17,273 nucleotides of DNA, taken from assembly GCA_963590525.1 (NCBI GenBank), contig CAVAPV010000050.1, forward strand, positions 1 through 17,273, written 5' to 3'. The notes under the pieces are model-generated. The model saw only the letters and a list, made by a program, of their open reading frames with translations, was not told the DNA's origin and did not search any database. The first letter of the stretch is position 1; each line of letters begins with the position of its first letter. The DNA is from W2P13-069 sp963590525. Its GTDB lineage: Bacteria; Actinomycetota; Coriobacteriia; Coriobacteriales; QAMH01. The position numbers and the translations under genes were made by a program. Shown piece after piece: positions 7,201-12,900 of the stretch.

Positions 7201-9246
7201 NNNNNNNNNNNNNNNNNNNNNNNNNNNNNNNNNNNNNNNNNNNNNNNNNNNNNNNNNNNNNNNNNNNNNNNNNNNNNNNNNNNNNNNNNNNNNNNNNNNN
7301 NNNNNNNNNNNNNNNNNNNNNNNNNNNNNNNNNNNNNNNNNNNNNNNNNNNNNNNNNNNNNNNNNNNNNNNNNNNNNNNNNNNNNNNNNNNNNNNNNNNN
7401 NNNNNNNNNNNNNNNNNNNNNNNNNNNNNNNNNNNNNNNNNNNNNNNNNNNNNNNNNNNNNNNNNNNNNNNNNNNNNNNNNNNNNNCAACCGAGAGCGTT
7501 GATGCCAATGACAACAGCAGGGAGCTCTCCGTTTCCAGCTCTTATTGCACGCAAGGAGAAAAGACAACCGTCACTCCCGCACCAAAGACCGGTTGGAAGT
7601 TCGCGAGCTGGAAGAATAAGCCCGCTGGTGCCACCGAGGACTCCGCAACACACGCTCTCACTTTCACGCCGACCGATAATGTGGATCTCATTGCAACATA
7701 TGTTCCGCTGGTTAGCGCGGTGGATATAAGCGTCGATAGCCTGGAGGCAGATGGTAGCTTCTCGGCGCAGGTAAAGACCGCCAACGCTCGCGACAATGCA
7801 GGAACCAAGCTTGCTGCCGGTAAGTCGAGCATTGCATGGACCACATCGGATGGTGCGGAAGTTGAAAAGGATGCAAAGCCCCAAGAGGGCACGACGTACA
7901 ATGCTGCTCTTACTCTGGGGTTGAGCGCGAGCTCTGCTGCCAGCAACTATCAATGGGCGTTTGCCAACACCGTAAATGTGACGCTCAACGGCACCCCCGT
8001 TGCGGCAGACAACATCAAGACAGGCGGCGCGCAGCAGCTCGTTGTCAGCTACAGCCAGACTGCCGCAGCAGGATCTACCGATCGCGTCTTTACGGTTAGC
8101 TTTGATGCGGGCGCCGAGGGTGTCGATGCCCCTGCGACGCAAAACGTTAAGAAGGGCTCGACGGCCACGCAACCCGATGCGCTCGTGACAGAGAGCAAGA
8201 TGGTTGTTGGCTGGTATACCGATGCCCAGCTTCTCAACCTTTATGATTTCTCCGCGCCGGTTGAAAGCGACCTCACTCTGCATGCCAAGTGGGCGGCTCG
8301 TACTTATACGGTGAGCTTTGACTCCCACGGCGGTACAGAGGTCAAAGATCAGAAGGTGTCTTATGGCAATGTAGCAACCAAGCCAGATAACCCCACGAGG
8401 GATGGCTATATCTTTGAAGGTTGGAAGACCTCTAAAGGCATTTACGACTTTAATACCGCGGTGACGGGCGACATCACGCTCAAAGCCTCTTGGGAAGAAG
8501 AGTCCGATGACTGGTACAAGGTGACCTTTGACTCTGCCGGCGGCAGCGAGGTCAAGACCCAGTGGGTGATAGATGGCTCCAAGGTCAAAAAACCCGACGA
8601 TCCCACAAGGGACGGCTACGTTTTCAAGGGATGGACGCTCAACGGCGAGCTCTTTGACTTTGCCAATCCCGTTACGCACAGCATCACCTTGGTAGCTGTT
8701 TGGGAGAAACAAGGCGCCGATCTTATCGACATCAGCGCAGCCAAGGTCACGCTTAAGAAGGCTCGTTTTGCCTATAACGGCAAGGTCAAGAAGACAACTG
8801 TGGCAAGCGTGGTCTTGGATGGCAAGGCGCTTGCAGCTGGCGATGACTACATCGTGAGCATCGCCGGCGGCAAGAAGGTCGGTACCTACAAAGCGACCGT
8901 CATCGGCACAGGGAGCTATACCGGCTCTGCTTTTGCTGCGTACAAGGTCGTGCCCGCCAAGGTCAAGGGCCTCAAGGCCAAGGCTGCTGGCAAGGGAAAG
9001 ATCAGCCTGACGTGGACCAAGGCCAAGGCACAGCGCAGTGGTGTTCAAGTGCGCTATGCAACAGCCAAGTCCATGAAGGGTGCCGTAAAGGTCAAAGCCA
9101 AGGGCGCGGCTGCCAAGGCCAAGGCCGTCAAGAAGCTTAAGAGCGGCAAGAAATACTACGTGCAGGTACGCGCCTACAAGAAGGCAAAAGACGGCAAGAC
9201 CTACTACTCCTCTTGGAGCGCAGCCAAGGCTGTTAAGGTGCGTTAG
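4231..9246 (+). CDS. Giant secreted beta-helix surface protein with InlB B-repeats, paralogue 2
   Basis: The frame is open from ATG 4231 to TAG 9244-9246 (1671 codons if the 680-base gap is sized correctly). A Sec signal peptide fills residues 1-39 (RR start, hydrophobic core, cleavage likely after AHA); Cys26 is not in a valid lipobox. The N-cap holds GHMINR and WWGTGNGE. The beta-helix runs to about residue 690, with 17 GGGIY-type turns every 28-30 residues rich in Asn, Ser and Gly. A divergent InlB-like repeat follows, then the gap (from residue 859), a second divergent repeat (about 1085-1165), three InlB B-repeats (about 1286-1354, 1358-1421 and 1429-1491; the last two carry NPTRDGY or DPTRDGY and end in W), an Ig-like domain (about 1498-1574), and a lysine-rich FN3-like domain (about 1575-1671, ending KAVKVR). 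No LPXTG is present. A role as an adhesin or surface stalk is inferred from domain content; attachment is probably non-covalent. A terminator follows at once. Confidence 0.85.
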   Translation: MKLVSPTLIARRITLLAAFVLAMLLCGAYAIAMPAQAHADGVGRIRIVENETGSEWTSVSKLLDRVKSMGKESGYNTVIVDLYQDFTTSEMIEVPKGKTFTFNLHGHMINRNLAGTKSGDAWWGTGNGEVFCVKGKLIINGGTDQEANIEHKGSTADEGRWWHYDGSGSTVIKGGLITGGACDDHYGAGGIALQGSDAAAELNNVTIAGNVADQWASSYGHGGGIAVHGNNSQLTLNNTKVIYNHAEGYGGGIYVREDGTKVSIKNSSEVSNNMGILSGGGIYFDDNNVSLTLDASKVSGNKTHDDGGGIYTTGNGSVLLQSGAKVESNYAQDKGGGIYYNGSNGTLAVDNASYVSSNTAVGDGGGVYHNGSNGVVNVSDGSYISDNKASNGGAIYNYYNNTTFNINGAKIENNSANNNGGGIFLQDAATLNVTNSAAISNNKAANGGGIYVNDDGMYIYVNSNSEVSGNKATSNGGGIYHNDSVGVVSFNNAKLANNTAAGNGGGIYNDYENTAYYFDNGASVEGNSASNGGGMYSRDYAYVYVKEDSSFNGNTANNGGGIYATEDGLYLTFAKNGSIRDNVAKVNGGGIYSDYALRIEAPGYQVKVWYTDYKSIYGNKAEKGAGIWFANDAYLDNVVIKNNAAEGIGGGVYCNNTTDEDFCFANTVEVQGNTIAGSEAVKSNVVVKGAQLLHGYDDADEDARPWGSLAIYVTVEDYVSGSRQLSDTEFTEDLTKETRVIDYRTYWCCKGIYADDENYCHAEYVADDDRLYYKLNDNAKSLDQKLTIEFGNGKTATISTYKWAFIKLNIADFAKNGYAPDYFTADWCGDIKPFNQGNDYYITFHTPSSADNCKITAHXXXXXXXXXXXXXXXXXXXXXXXXXXXXXXXXXXXXXXXXXXXXXXXXXXXXXXXXXXXXXXXXXXXXXXXXXXXXXXXXXXXXXXXXXXXXXXXXXXXXXXXXXXXXXXXXXXXXXXXXXXXXXXXXXXXXXXXXXXXXXXXXXXXXXXXXXXXXXXXXXXXXXXXXXXXXXXXXXXXXXXXXXXXXXXXXXXXXXXXXXXXXXXXXXXXXXXXXXXXXXXXXXXXXTESVDANDNSRELSVSSSYCTQGEKTTVTPAPKTGWKFASWKNKPAGATEDSATHALTFTPTDNVDLIATYVPLVSAVDISVDSLEADGSFSAQVKTANARDNAGTKLAAGKSSIAWTTSDGAEVEKDAKPQEGTTYNAALTLGLSASSAASNYQWAFANTVNVTLNGTPVAADNIKTGGAQQLVVSYSQTAAAGSTDRVFTVSFDAGAEGVDAPATQNVKKGSTATQPDALVTESKMVVGWYTDAQLLNLYDFSAPVESDLTLHAKWAARTYTVSFDSHGGTEVKDQKVSYGNVATKPDNPTRDGYIFEGWKTSKGIYDFNTAVTGDITLKASWEEESDDWYKVTFDSAGGSEVKTQWVIDGSKVKKPDDPTRDGYVFKGWTLNGELFDFANPVTHSITLVAVWEKQGADLIDISAAKVTLKKARFAYNGKVKKTTVASVVLDGKALAAGDDYIVSIAGGKKVGTYKATVIGTGSYTGSAFAAYKVVPAKVKGLKAKAAGKGKISLTWTKAKAQRSGVQVRYATAKSMKGAVKVKAKGAAAKAKAVKKLKSGKKYYVQVRAYKKAKDGKTYYSSWSAAKAVKVR
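4785..6210 (+). repeat. Tandem beta-helix coding repeats in paralogue 2
   Basis: Seventeen imperfect units of 84-90 bp (28-30 residues) each carry a (G/A)GG(I/V/M)Y-type turn followed by an Asp/Asn-rich loop, a strand, SxVSxN and an xA(x)NGGG junction. The regularity is clearest from 4981 to 6000, where nearly every unit reads NGGGIY or close to it. Codons differ between units (GGTGGCGGT, GGCGGCGGT, GGTGGCGGC), so the array looks old rather than freshly amplified, apart from two neighbours near 5233 and 5320 that share YNGSNG/HNGSNG. Confidence 0.85.
6807..7486. other. Assembly gap (680 N) inside paralogue 2
   Basis: The sequence is N from 6807 to 7486. The frame before the gap (ending in ITAHY) and after it (TESVDAND) is the same when the gap is counted as 680, so one gene spans it. 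In paralogues 1 and 3 the distance between the equivalent Tyr codon and the equivalent Glu codon is exactly 426 nt, whereas here it is 687 nt. Confidence 0.98.
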
Positions 9247-9265
9247 CGAATATTTGGCTTTACAG

Positions 9266-9342
9266 CCGCCCGCTTTGGTTTAAGGTGGCAGCGCGTGTTT
9301 AATGCGCGCAGCTGCCCCACGCCAAGCGGGCGGTTTTGTTTT
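9266..9342 (+). terminator. Rho-independent terminator after paralogue 2
   Basis: The left arm CCGCCCGCTTTGG (9266-9278) pairs with CCAAGCGGGCGG (9322-9333), leaving one bulged T, and is followed directly by TTTTGTTTT (9334-9342). The large loop holds a second hairpin with GGCAGC (9287-9292) against GCTGCC (9311-9316) and more GC pairs inside. The outer stem begins 20 nt after the paralogue 2 stop. The T tract ends about 35 nt before the Shine-Dalgarno region of the next gene, so this structure also acts as the leader boundary of that gene. Confidence 0.85.
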
Positions 9343-9386
9343 GGAGATGCAAGTTACCTGCTCATCGCTTTGGGGCAGGTGTTTTT

Positions 9387-10652
9387 ATGGAGCGTGACAT
9401 GCAAGAAGAGCAAGCAGAAGAGCAAGGCCAAGCGCAAGCGCAAGAACAAGAACGGCAAGAGCAAGGTGTTGCCCGCCTGCAAAAGGCAGACGCGCCAGCG
9501 CAGGGCGATAAAATCGCCAACTACCTCACTATGCTGGGGCATTGCTGCAGCGACATCAACCAGGGTGCCATCAGCGCTGTCTTGCCGTTTCTGGTGGTAA
9601 GCGGGGGTTACTCGTACACGCAGGTGGCCATGCTCGTCTTTGCCGCCAACATCGCCAGCGCGATCATTCAGCCGCTCTTTGGCATCGTGGGCGATAAGCG
9701 TCAGATGCCCTGGCTTATGGCCCTTGGCGTGTTTCTGGCCGGCCTGGGCATGACGGGCATAGGCTTCTTGGACAGCTACTGGGCTATCGTGGCCAATGCC
9801 ATGGTGAGCGGCATAGGCATTGCGATGTTTCATCCAGAGGGAGGCCGCCTGGCCAACCTTGCTGCCGGCGAGCGCAAGGGCAACGGCATGAGCATCTTTG
9901 CAGTTGGCGGCACCATCGGCTTCTTTATAGGGCCCATCCTCACCGCTGGCAGCCTGCAGCTTTTTGGCATGCATGGCACCTTGGTGTTCATATTCCCTGC
10001 GACTGTCTGCGCGATTATCCTCTTGGCTAATAATCGGCGCTTTCTTGCACTGGGAGACGGCAGCAAGGCCGCCTCTGCCGCAAGCGACCAGCCCGAGTAC
10101 TGGGGCAAGTTCTGGCTCGTCATGGTCACTATCTCTGCGCGCTCTGTGCTGTTCTACGGTCTCATGGCGTTCATTCCGCTCATGGTCATGGGCACGATGG
10201 GCCAAAGCGAGGCAACCAGCTCCATGCTCATCAGCGGCTTTGCCATCGCTGGAGCCATCGCCACTGCTCTTTCCGGGCGCATTGCCGAGCGCTTCAACAT
10301 CCTCAAGCTCATGGCCGTTTGTTTTGGCATCGCTGCGGTGCTCATAGCGGCCTTTGCGATCAATAGCTCCTTTGCTTTGGCGGTGCCGCTGGTTTTGCTC
10401 ATGGCGCTTGCGCTTGATGTCTCCTATCCGGCTTCGTGCGCCTTGGGTATGAGCTACGTGCCGCGTCATCTGGGCACCGCAAGTGGCATCAACTACGGGC
10501 TCGCGCTGTGCGTGGGTGGCATCGCCGAGCCGTTCTTGGGCATGGCAGGCGATCATATAGGCCTGACGGCGGTCATGCTCATCTTGGTTGTCGTGGCGAT
10601 AGCTGCAGTTGTCGTCACGCTTGTCTTGCATCGCATAGAGCAGCGCGAGTAG
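9387..10652 (+). CDS. MFS transporter, Fsr (fosmidomycin resistance)-like
   Basis: The 421-residue protein with about 12 membrane segments carries hallmarks of the Fsr family: LGHCCSDINQGAISAVLPFL (His52, Asp56) in helix 1 and GIGIAMFHPEGG (His149, Pro150, Glu151) in helix 4. E. coli Fsr exports fosmidomycin by proton antiport; the substrate here is only inferred to be some small toxic compound. The start is uncertain. ATG 9387 has AGGTG (9377-9381) 5 nt upstream; ATG 9399 has GGAG (9389-9392) 6 nt upstream; both look good. The upstream TTG at 9336 lies in the terminator T tract and is rejected. The first 27 residues are unusual, a low-complexity stretch almost entirely of Gln, Glu and Ala (QEEQAEEQGQAQAQEQ), which is not part of the core family. 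The gene stands alone after a terminator and is followed by repeats, so it is probably monocistronic. Confidence 0.85.
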   Translation: MERDMQEEQAEEQGQAQAQEQERQEQGVARLQKADAPAQGDKIANYLTMLGHCCSDINQGAISAVLPFLVVSGGYSYTQVAMLVFAANIASAIIQPLFGIVGDKRQMPWLMALGVFLAGLGMTGIGFLDSYWAIVANAMVSGIGIAMFHPEGGRLANLAAGERKGNGMSIFAVGGTIGFFIGPILTAGSLQLFGMHGTLVFIFPATVCAIILLANNRRFLALGDGSKAASAASDQPEYWGKFWLVMVTISARSVLFYGLMAFIPLMVMGTMGQSEATSSMLISGFAIAGAIATALSGRIAERFNILKLMAVCFGIAAVLIAAFAINSSFALAVPLVLLMALALDVSYPASCALGMSYVPRHLGTASGINYGLALCVGGIAEPFLGMAGDHIGLTAVMLILVVVAIAAVVVTLVLHRIEQRE

Positions 10653-10663
10653 CGGCCTAGGAA

Positions 10664-10743
10664 GACTCGCAGGTGCATGCGTTGTGCAGGTACCAGTGGT
10701 TCGCAGGTGCGGGTAGGGGCGAGCACTGCTCGCCGGCGTAGGT
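10664..10743 (+). repeat. Dispersed intergenic repeat B, copy 1
   Basis: This 80-bp block matches 11003-11082 with three mismatches. It holds the palindrome GGCGAGCACTGCTCGCC, which as RNA forms a six-pair stem GGCGAG/CTCGCC with loop CACTG. A weaker match continues to about 10770 (GCTGCAAG, then ATGACT and GCGCCCGC). It begins 12 nt after the Fsr-like gene stop and may serve as its transcript end, although there is no T tract. No gene is seen from 10653 to 11224. Confidence 0.85.
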
Positions 10744-10856
10744 TGTTTAGAGCTGCAAGGAAATGACTCTTGCGCCCGCATCAAAGCCCTGCGTGCCCAG
10801 CGGCACACCCTATTACGTCGCGCCTCACGGCGTGACAATTATGAGGTCCCTTGAGG

Positions 10857-10966
10857 TGTCATGTCGAGCGAAGCGGCCGTCAGGGTGCGTAGTCGAGAAG
10901 CGTTTTCTGGTTGTGTCATGTCGAGCGAAGCGGCCGTTAGGGCGCGTAGTCGAGACATCTAGTCGC
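10857..10966 (+). repeat. Dispersed intergenic repeat A, two tandem copies
   Basis: TGTCATGTCGAGCGAAGCGG begins at 10857 and again at 10914, a period of 57 bp. Over the first 42 bases the copies differ at two positions. Each has the layout TGTCATGTCGAGCG, a variable GC-rich centre, then GTAGTCGAGA; copy 2 goes on to CATCTAGTCGC. Comparable elements with the TCATTCTGAGCG...GTAGTCGAAGAATCT frame are scattered between genes in many bacterial genomes (general knowledge, not searched here). Function is unknown; REP-like or short-RNA-like behaviour is possible. Confidence 0.8.
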
Positions 10967-11002
10967 AATCCAGGCAAATTCGCTGGCGCGAATGGCGGCA
11001 AC

Positions 11003-11166
11003 GACTCGCAGGTGTATGCGTTGTGCAGGTACCAGTGGTTCGCAGGTGCGGGTAGGGGCGAGCATTGCTCGCCCGCGTAGGTCTCGATATGCTGCAAGCA
11101 GCGGATGACTGCGCCGCCCCGCAGGGTGGCGGGCTCTCCCACGCAGAGCGCAACATCTTGCAGCTG
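11003..11166 (+). repeat. Dispersed intergenic repeat B, copy 2 (extended)
   Basis: The first 80 bases are nearly identical to copy 1, including the palindrome GGCGAGCATTGCTCGCC. From 11041 to 11166 the block also aligns, with more differences, to 12698-12824: shared pieces are GCCCGCGTAGGT, CTGC...AGCGGA, TCTCCC and GC(A/G)(A/G)CATCTT followed by (G)CA(G/A)CTG. The block ends 58 bp before the SDR start codon, so it sits in that gene's promoter or leader region. Confidence 0.8.
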
Positions 11167-11224
11167 TAGGCGTTATTCTGGTGTCTACAAGTTGCAGCTC
11201 CCCCAAGAGAAAGACGGGCTCCGC

Positions 11225-12082
11225 ATGAATACGAACAGGCAATCAAAGCCTAAAGCAACCGCCGCTGCTCCCAACGCCAAGCGTATCGCAATCATCACCG
11301 GCGCCACGTCTGGTGTCGGCCTTGAATTCACGCGTCAGCTGGACGCGGGCGCAGGTGGCTCTCTGGACGAGCTGTGGCTTATCGCCCGCTCTAAGAACCG
11401 CCTCACCCAAGTTGCCGCGAGCTGCGAGCATCCTACGCGCGTGTTCTCGCTCGACCTCTCGCAAGCCAGCAGCGTCCCTGTCTTTGAGGCTGTCTTGAAC
11501 GAGGCGGCCATGCAGTCCAAGCTCCAAGTGACTTGGCTTGTTAATTCTGCTGGTTACGGGCGTTTTGGCAAGGTGCAAGACATCGGCCGTCAGGACAACT
11601 TGGGGATGATCCGCCTCAATTGCCTGGCTCTTGTCGATATGTGCTTGGCGGTTTTGCCGCATATGGATGCGGGTAGCCGCATCGTCAACTTGGCGTCGGT
11701 CGCGGGCCTCATGCCGCAGCCAGAGCTTTCCGTCTATTGTGCTTCAAAGAGCTTCGTCTTTGACTTCACGCGCACGCTCGACTACGAACTGCGCGGCACA
11801 GGCGTCCATGCTACGGCGCTATGCCCCAAGTTCATGGACACGTGTTTTCTGGATAACGCGGGTGAATGCCAGGCGGTGCGGCGGATGACGAGCATCGGTT
11901 TCGAGGATGTGGAACGCGTGGTTAGGCAGGCGATTAAAACAGCGATAAAAGGCCGCGCAATCTGCATCACGGCGCCTGATATGCGCGCCGCTTACGCGTT
12001 GACTAAGCTGTTGCCCTCGGCTGCCACGCTGCACTTGCAAGATCTCCTCTTCACCCTGCGCCGAGGCCCTTCGGCACGCTAG
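11225..12082 (+). CDS. Classical short-chain dehydrogenase/reductase (SDR)
   Basis: This 285-residue Rossmann-fold oxidoreductase has the NAD(P)-binding motif TGATSGVG (residues 25-32), the structural NSAG (107-110), catalytic Ser158 (NLASVAG) and the YxxxK pair Tyr171/Lys175 (VYCASK). The Ser-Tyr spacing of 13 is standard. Soluble and cytoplasmic. Length fits the classical group of about 250-280 plus an extra polar N-terminus of roughly 18 residues (MNTNRQSKPKATAAAPNA). ATG 11225 is chosen because it begins just before the fold; ATG 11105, in frame, would add 40 residues translated out of repeat B and is unlikely. The Shine-Dalgarno region (AGAGAAAGACGGG) is weak. The substrate is unknown; the sequence is nearest in style to DltE/ketoacyl-reductase-like SDRs of unassigned role. 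It has no operon partner and is flanked on both sides by repeats. Confidence 0.85.
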   Translation: MNTNRQSKPKATAAAPNAKRIAIITGATSGVGLEFTRQLDAGAGGSLDELWLIARSKNRLTQVAASCEHPTRVFSLDLSQASSVPVFEAVLNEAAMQSKLQVTWLVNSAGYGRFGKVQDIGRQDNLGMIRLNCLALVDMCLAVLPHMDAGSRIVNLASVAGLMPQPELSVYCASKSFVFDFTRTLDYELRGTGVHATALCPKFMDTCFLDNAGECQAVRRMTSIGFEDVERVVRQAIKTAIKGRAICITAPDMRAAYALTKLLPSAATLHLQDLLFTLRRGPSAR

Positions 12083-12115
12083 AAATCCTGCGCGCTTTGC
12101 GGCGTGTGAGAAGGT

Positions 12116-12372
12116 ATGTCGGATATGAGCGATTTCCCGAGGAATCATGCCGGATATGAGCGATTTGGCGAGAAGATATGTCGGATATGAACGACTTAAA
12201 GAGTTGATGCTGAGTTTGCGTCTTGCGGGCGAGCTTCTGACCTGCGGCTTTGCAGGTACATGCGACTTTGTTGCTAGCACGTAGGTCATAAAATCGTTCA
12301 TATCCGGCATCTAGTGCGTCCCAATCGTTCATGACCGGAGTAATGCACCCCCGAATCGTTCATGTCCGCATT
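12116..12372. mobile_element. MITE-like element with three phased direct repeats facing three inverted repeats
   Basis: Three copies of a 20-bp motif, consensus ATGTCGGATATGAGCGATTT, start at 12116, 12147 and 12178, each 31 bp apart. Three inverted copies (AAATCGTTCATATCCGGCAT and variants) start at 12291, 12322 and 12353, again 31 bp apart. The centre (12198-12290) is 93 bp and holds a hairpin ACCTGC/GCAGGT (12240-12257). The probable tips are TGTCGG at 12117 and its counterpart ending TCCGCA at 12370. Multiple phased sites at both ends in opposite orientation are known for IS21-family and Tn7-like transposons, where they bind the transposase. No transposase or IstB-like gene is present, and no target-site duplication is obvious. 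The closest reading is a non-autonomous or internally deleted element. An array of regulator binding sites is an alternative. Confidence 0.6.
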
Positions 12373-12490
12373 CGTGATCGGAGGAGCCTCTTGCTTAACG
12401 TTGCTGCGCCACCGATGCGTCGCGTACGCCAGCGCGACAGAGCGGCAATGCTTGCTCCTATGTCCGCTCACTATCGAGGATTGTCCTACC

Positions 12491-12596
12491 TTATCATTCT
12501 GAGCGAGGCGAGCAAAGCGAGCACGATGAACGTCTCCTACTGTGTCCTTCTGAGCGAAGGCCCCGGTAGGGGCCGTAGTCGAAGAATCTAGCCGCA
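12491..12596 (+). repeat. Dispersed intergenic repeat A, copies 3 (partial) and 4
   Basis: Copy 3 (12491-12527) has only the head, TCATTCTGAGCGAGGCGAGC. Copy 4 (12543-12596) is complete: TGTCCTTCTGAGCGAAGG, then the hairpin GGCCCC-GGTA-GGGGCC (12559-12574), then CGTAGTCGAAGAATCTAGCCGC. It shares the head and tail with the copies at 10857-10966 but has a different centre, as expected for a family whose hairpin core varies while the flanks are kept. Confidence 0.75.
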
Positions 12597-12697
12597 GCTC
12601 AAATAACCCCGCACCTGCGAGCAGGGGAGAGTACCGCAAACCCCGTTGGCTCGCAAGTGCGAGTAGCCGAAGGATCTAACCGCGAGCGGCAACGAAC
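12597..12697 (+). repeat. Degenerate repeat remnants between A and B copies
   Basis: TAGCCGAAGGATCTAACCGC (12664-12683) repeats the tail of the A element at 12577-12596 with a few changes. Just before it, CTCGCAAGTGCGAG (12650-12663) is a perfect small palindrome. GCACCTGCGA (12611-12620) is the reverse complement of a piece of repeat B, so fragments in both orientations are mixed here. No coding potential is seen. Confidence 0.45.
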
Positions 12698-12824
12698 CGC
12701 AGGTGCTCGTAGGGGAGGGCATTGCTCGCCCGCGTAGGTTTCGACGCACTGCTAGTAGCGGACAAATGCGCGATCCCGTAGAGCAGCACAGTTCTCCCGC
12801 GCGGGTTGCGGCATCTTTCAACTG
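12698..12824 (+). repeat. Dispersed intergenic repeat B, copy 3
   Basis: CGCAGGTG at 12698 through GCGTAGGT at 12739 matches 11041-11082 with four differences in 42 bases. Two of these break the left arm of the palindrome (GGAGGGCA instead of GGCGAGCA). The weaker downstream half runs to about 12824, in the same order as in copy 2. The copy lacks the first 38 bases present in copies 1 and 2. It ends about 140 bp before the paralogue 3 start. Confidence 0.7.
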
Positions 12825-12900
12825 AAGCCCTCCGCCGCTTCTTCCATCTGCCTCCTTCCCGTCCTCCCCAATCTCCTAGCGTTTCTGCTCATCCCACTCT

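Noticed and set aside
5623..9048. Very long open frame on the minus strand opposite paralogue 2 (and similar ones at 15015-17222 and 9354-10838)
   Set aside because: These are antisense shadows of GC-rich, low-complexity genes. They have no signal peptide or recognisable domain and no ribosome site, and one runs through the N gap. The + strand proteins are clearly real.
9295..9600. Small + strand frame rich in Lys/Arg at the start of the Fsr-like gene
   Set aside because: It is the alternate frame of the Gln/Glu-rich N-terminus and of the terminator. The frame beginning at 9387 gives the Fsr motifs.
10825..11246. Several small minus-strand open frames in the 10653-11224 spacer
   Set aside because: They are translations of the A and B repeats, overlap each other in different frames and resemble no protein family.
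12198..12290. Remnant of a transposase gene in the core of the phased-repeat element
   Set aside because: I translated the core in several frames and saw no stretch resembling IstA, IstB or TnsB. At 93 bp it is too short to decide, so no pseudogene is called.
12116..12372. CRISPR array reading of the 31-bp periodic repeats
   Set aside because: The linkers are only 11 bp, half the copies are inverted, and there is no cas gene. The symmetry fits paired ends, not an array.
12298..12821. Short minus-strand frames in the spacer before paralogue 3
   Set aside because: They read through repeat A, repeat B and the phased-repeat element, with no ribosome site or domain.
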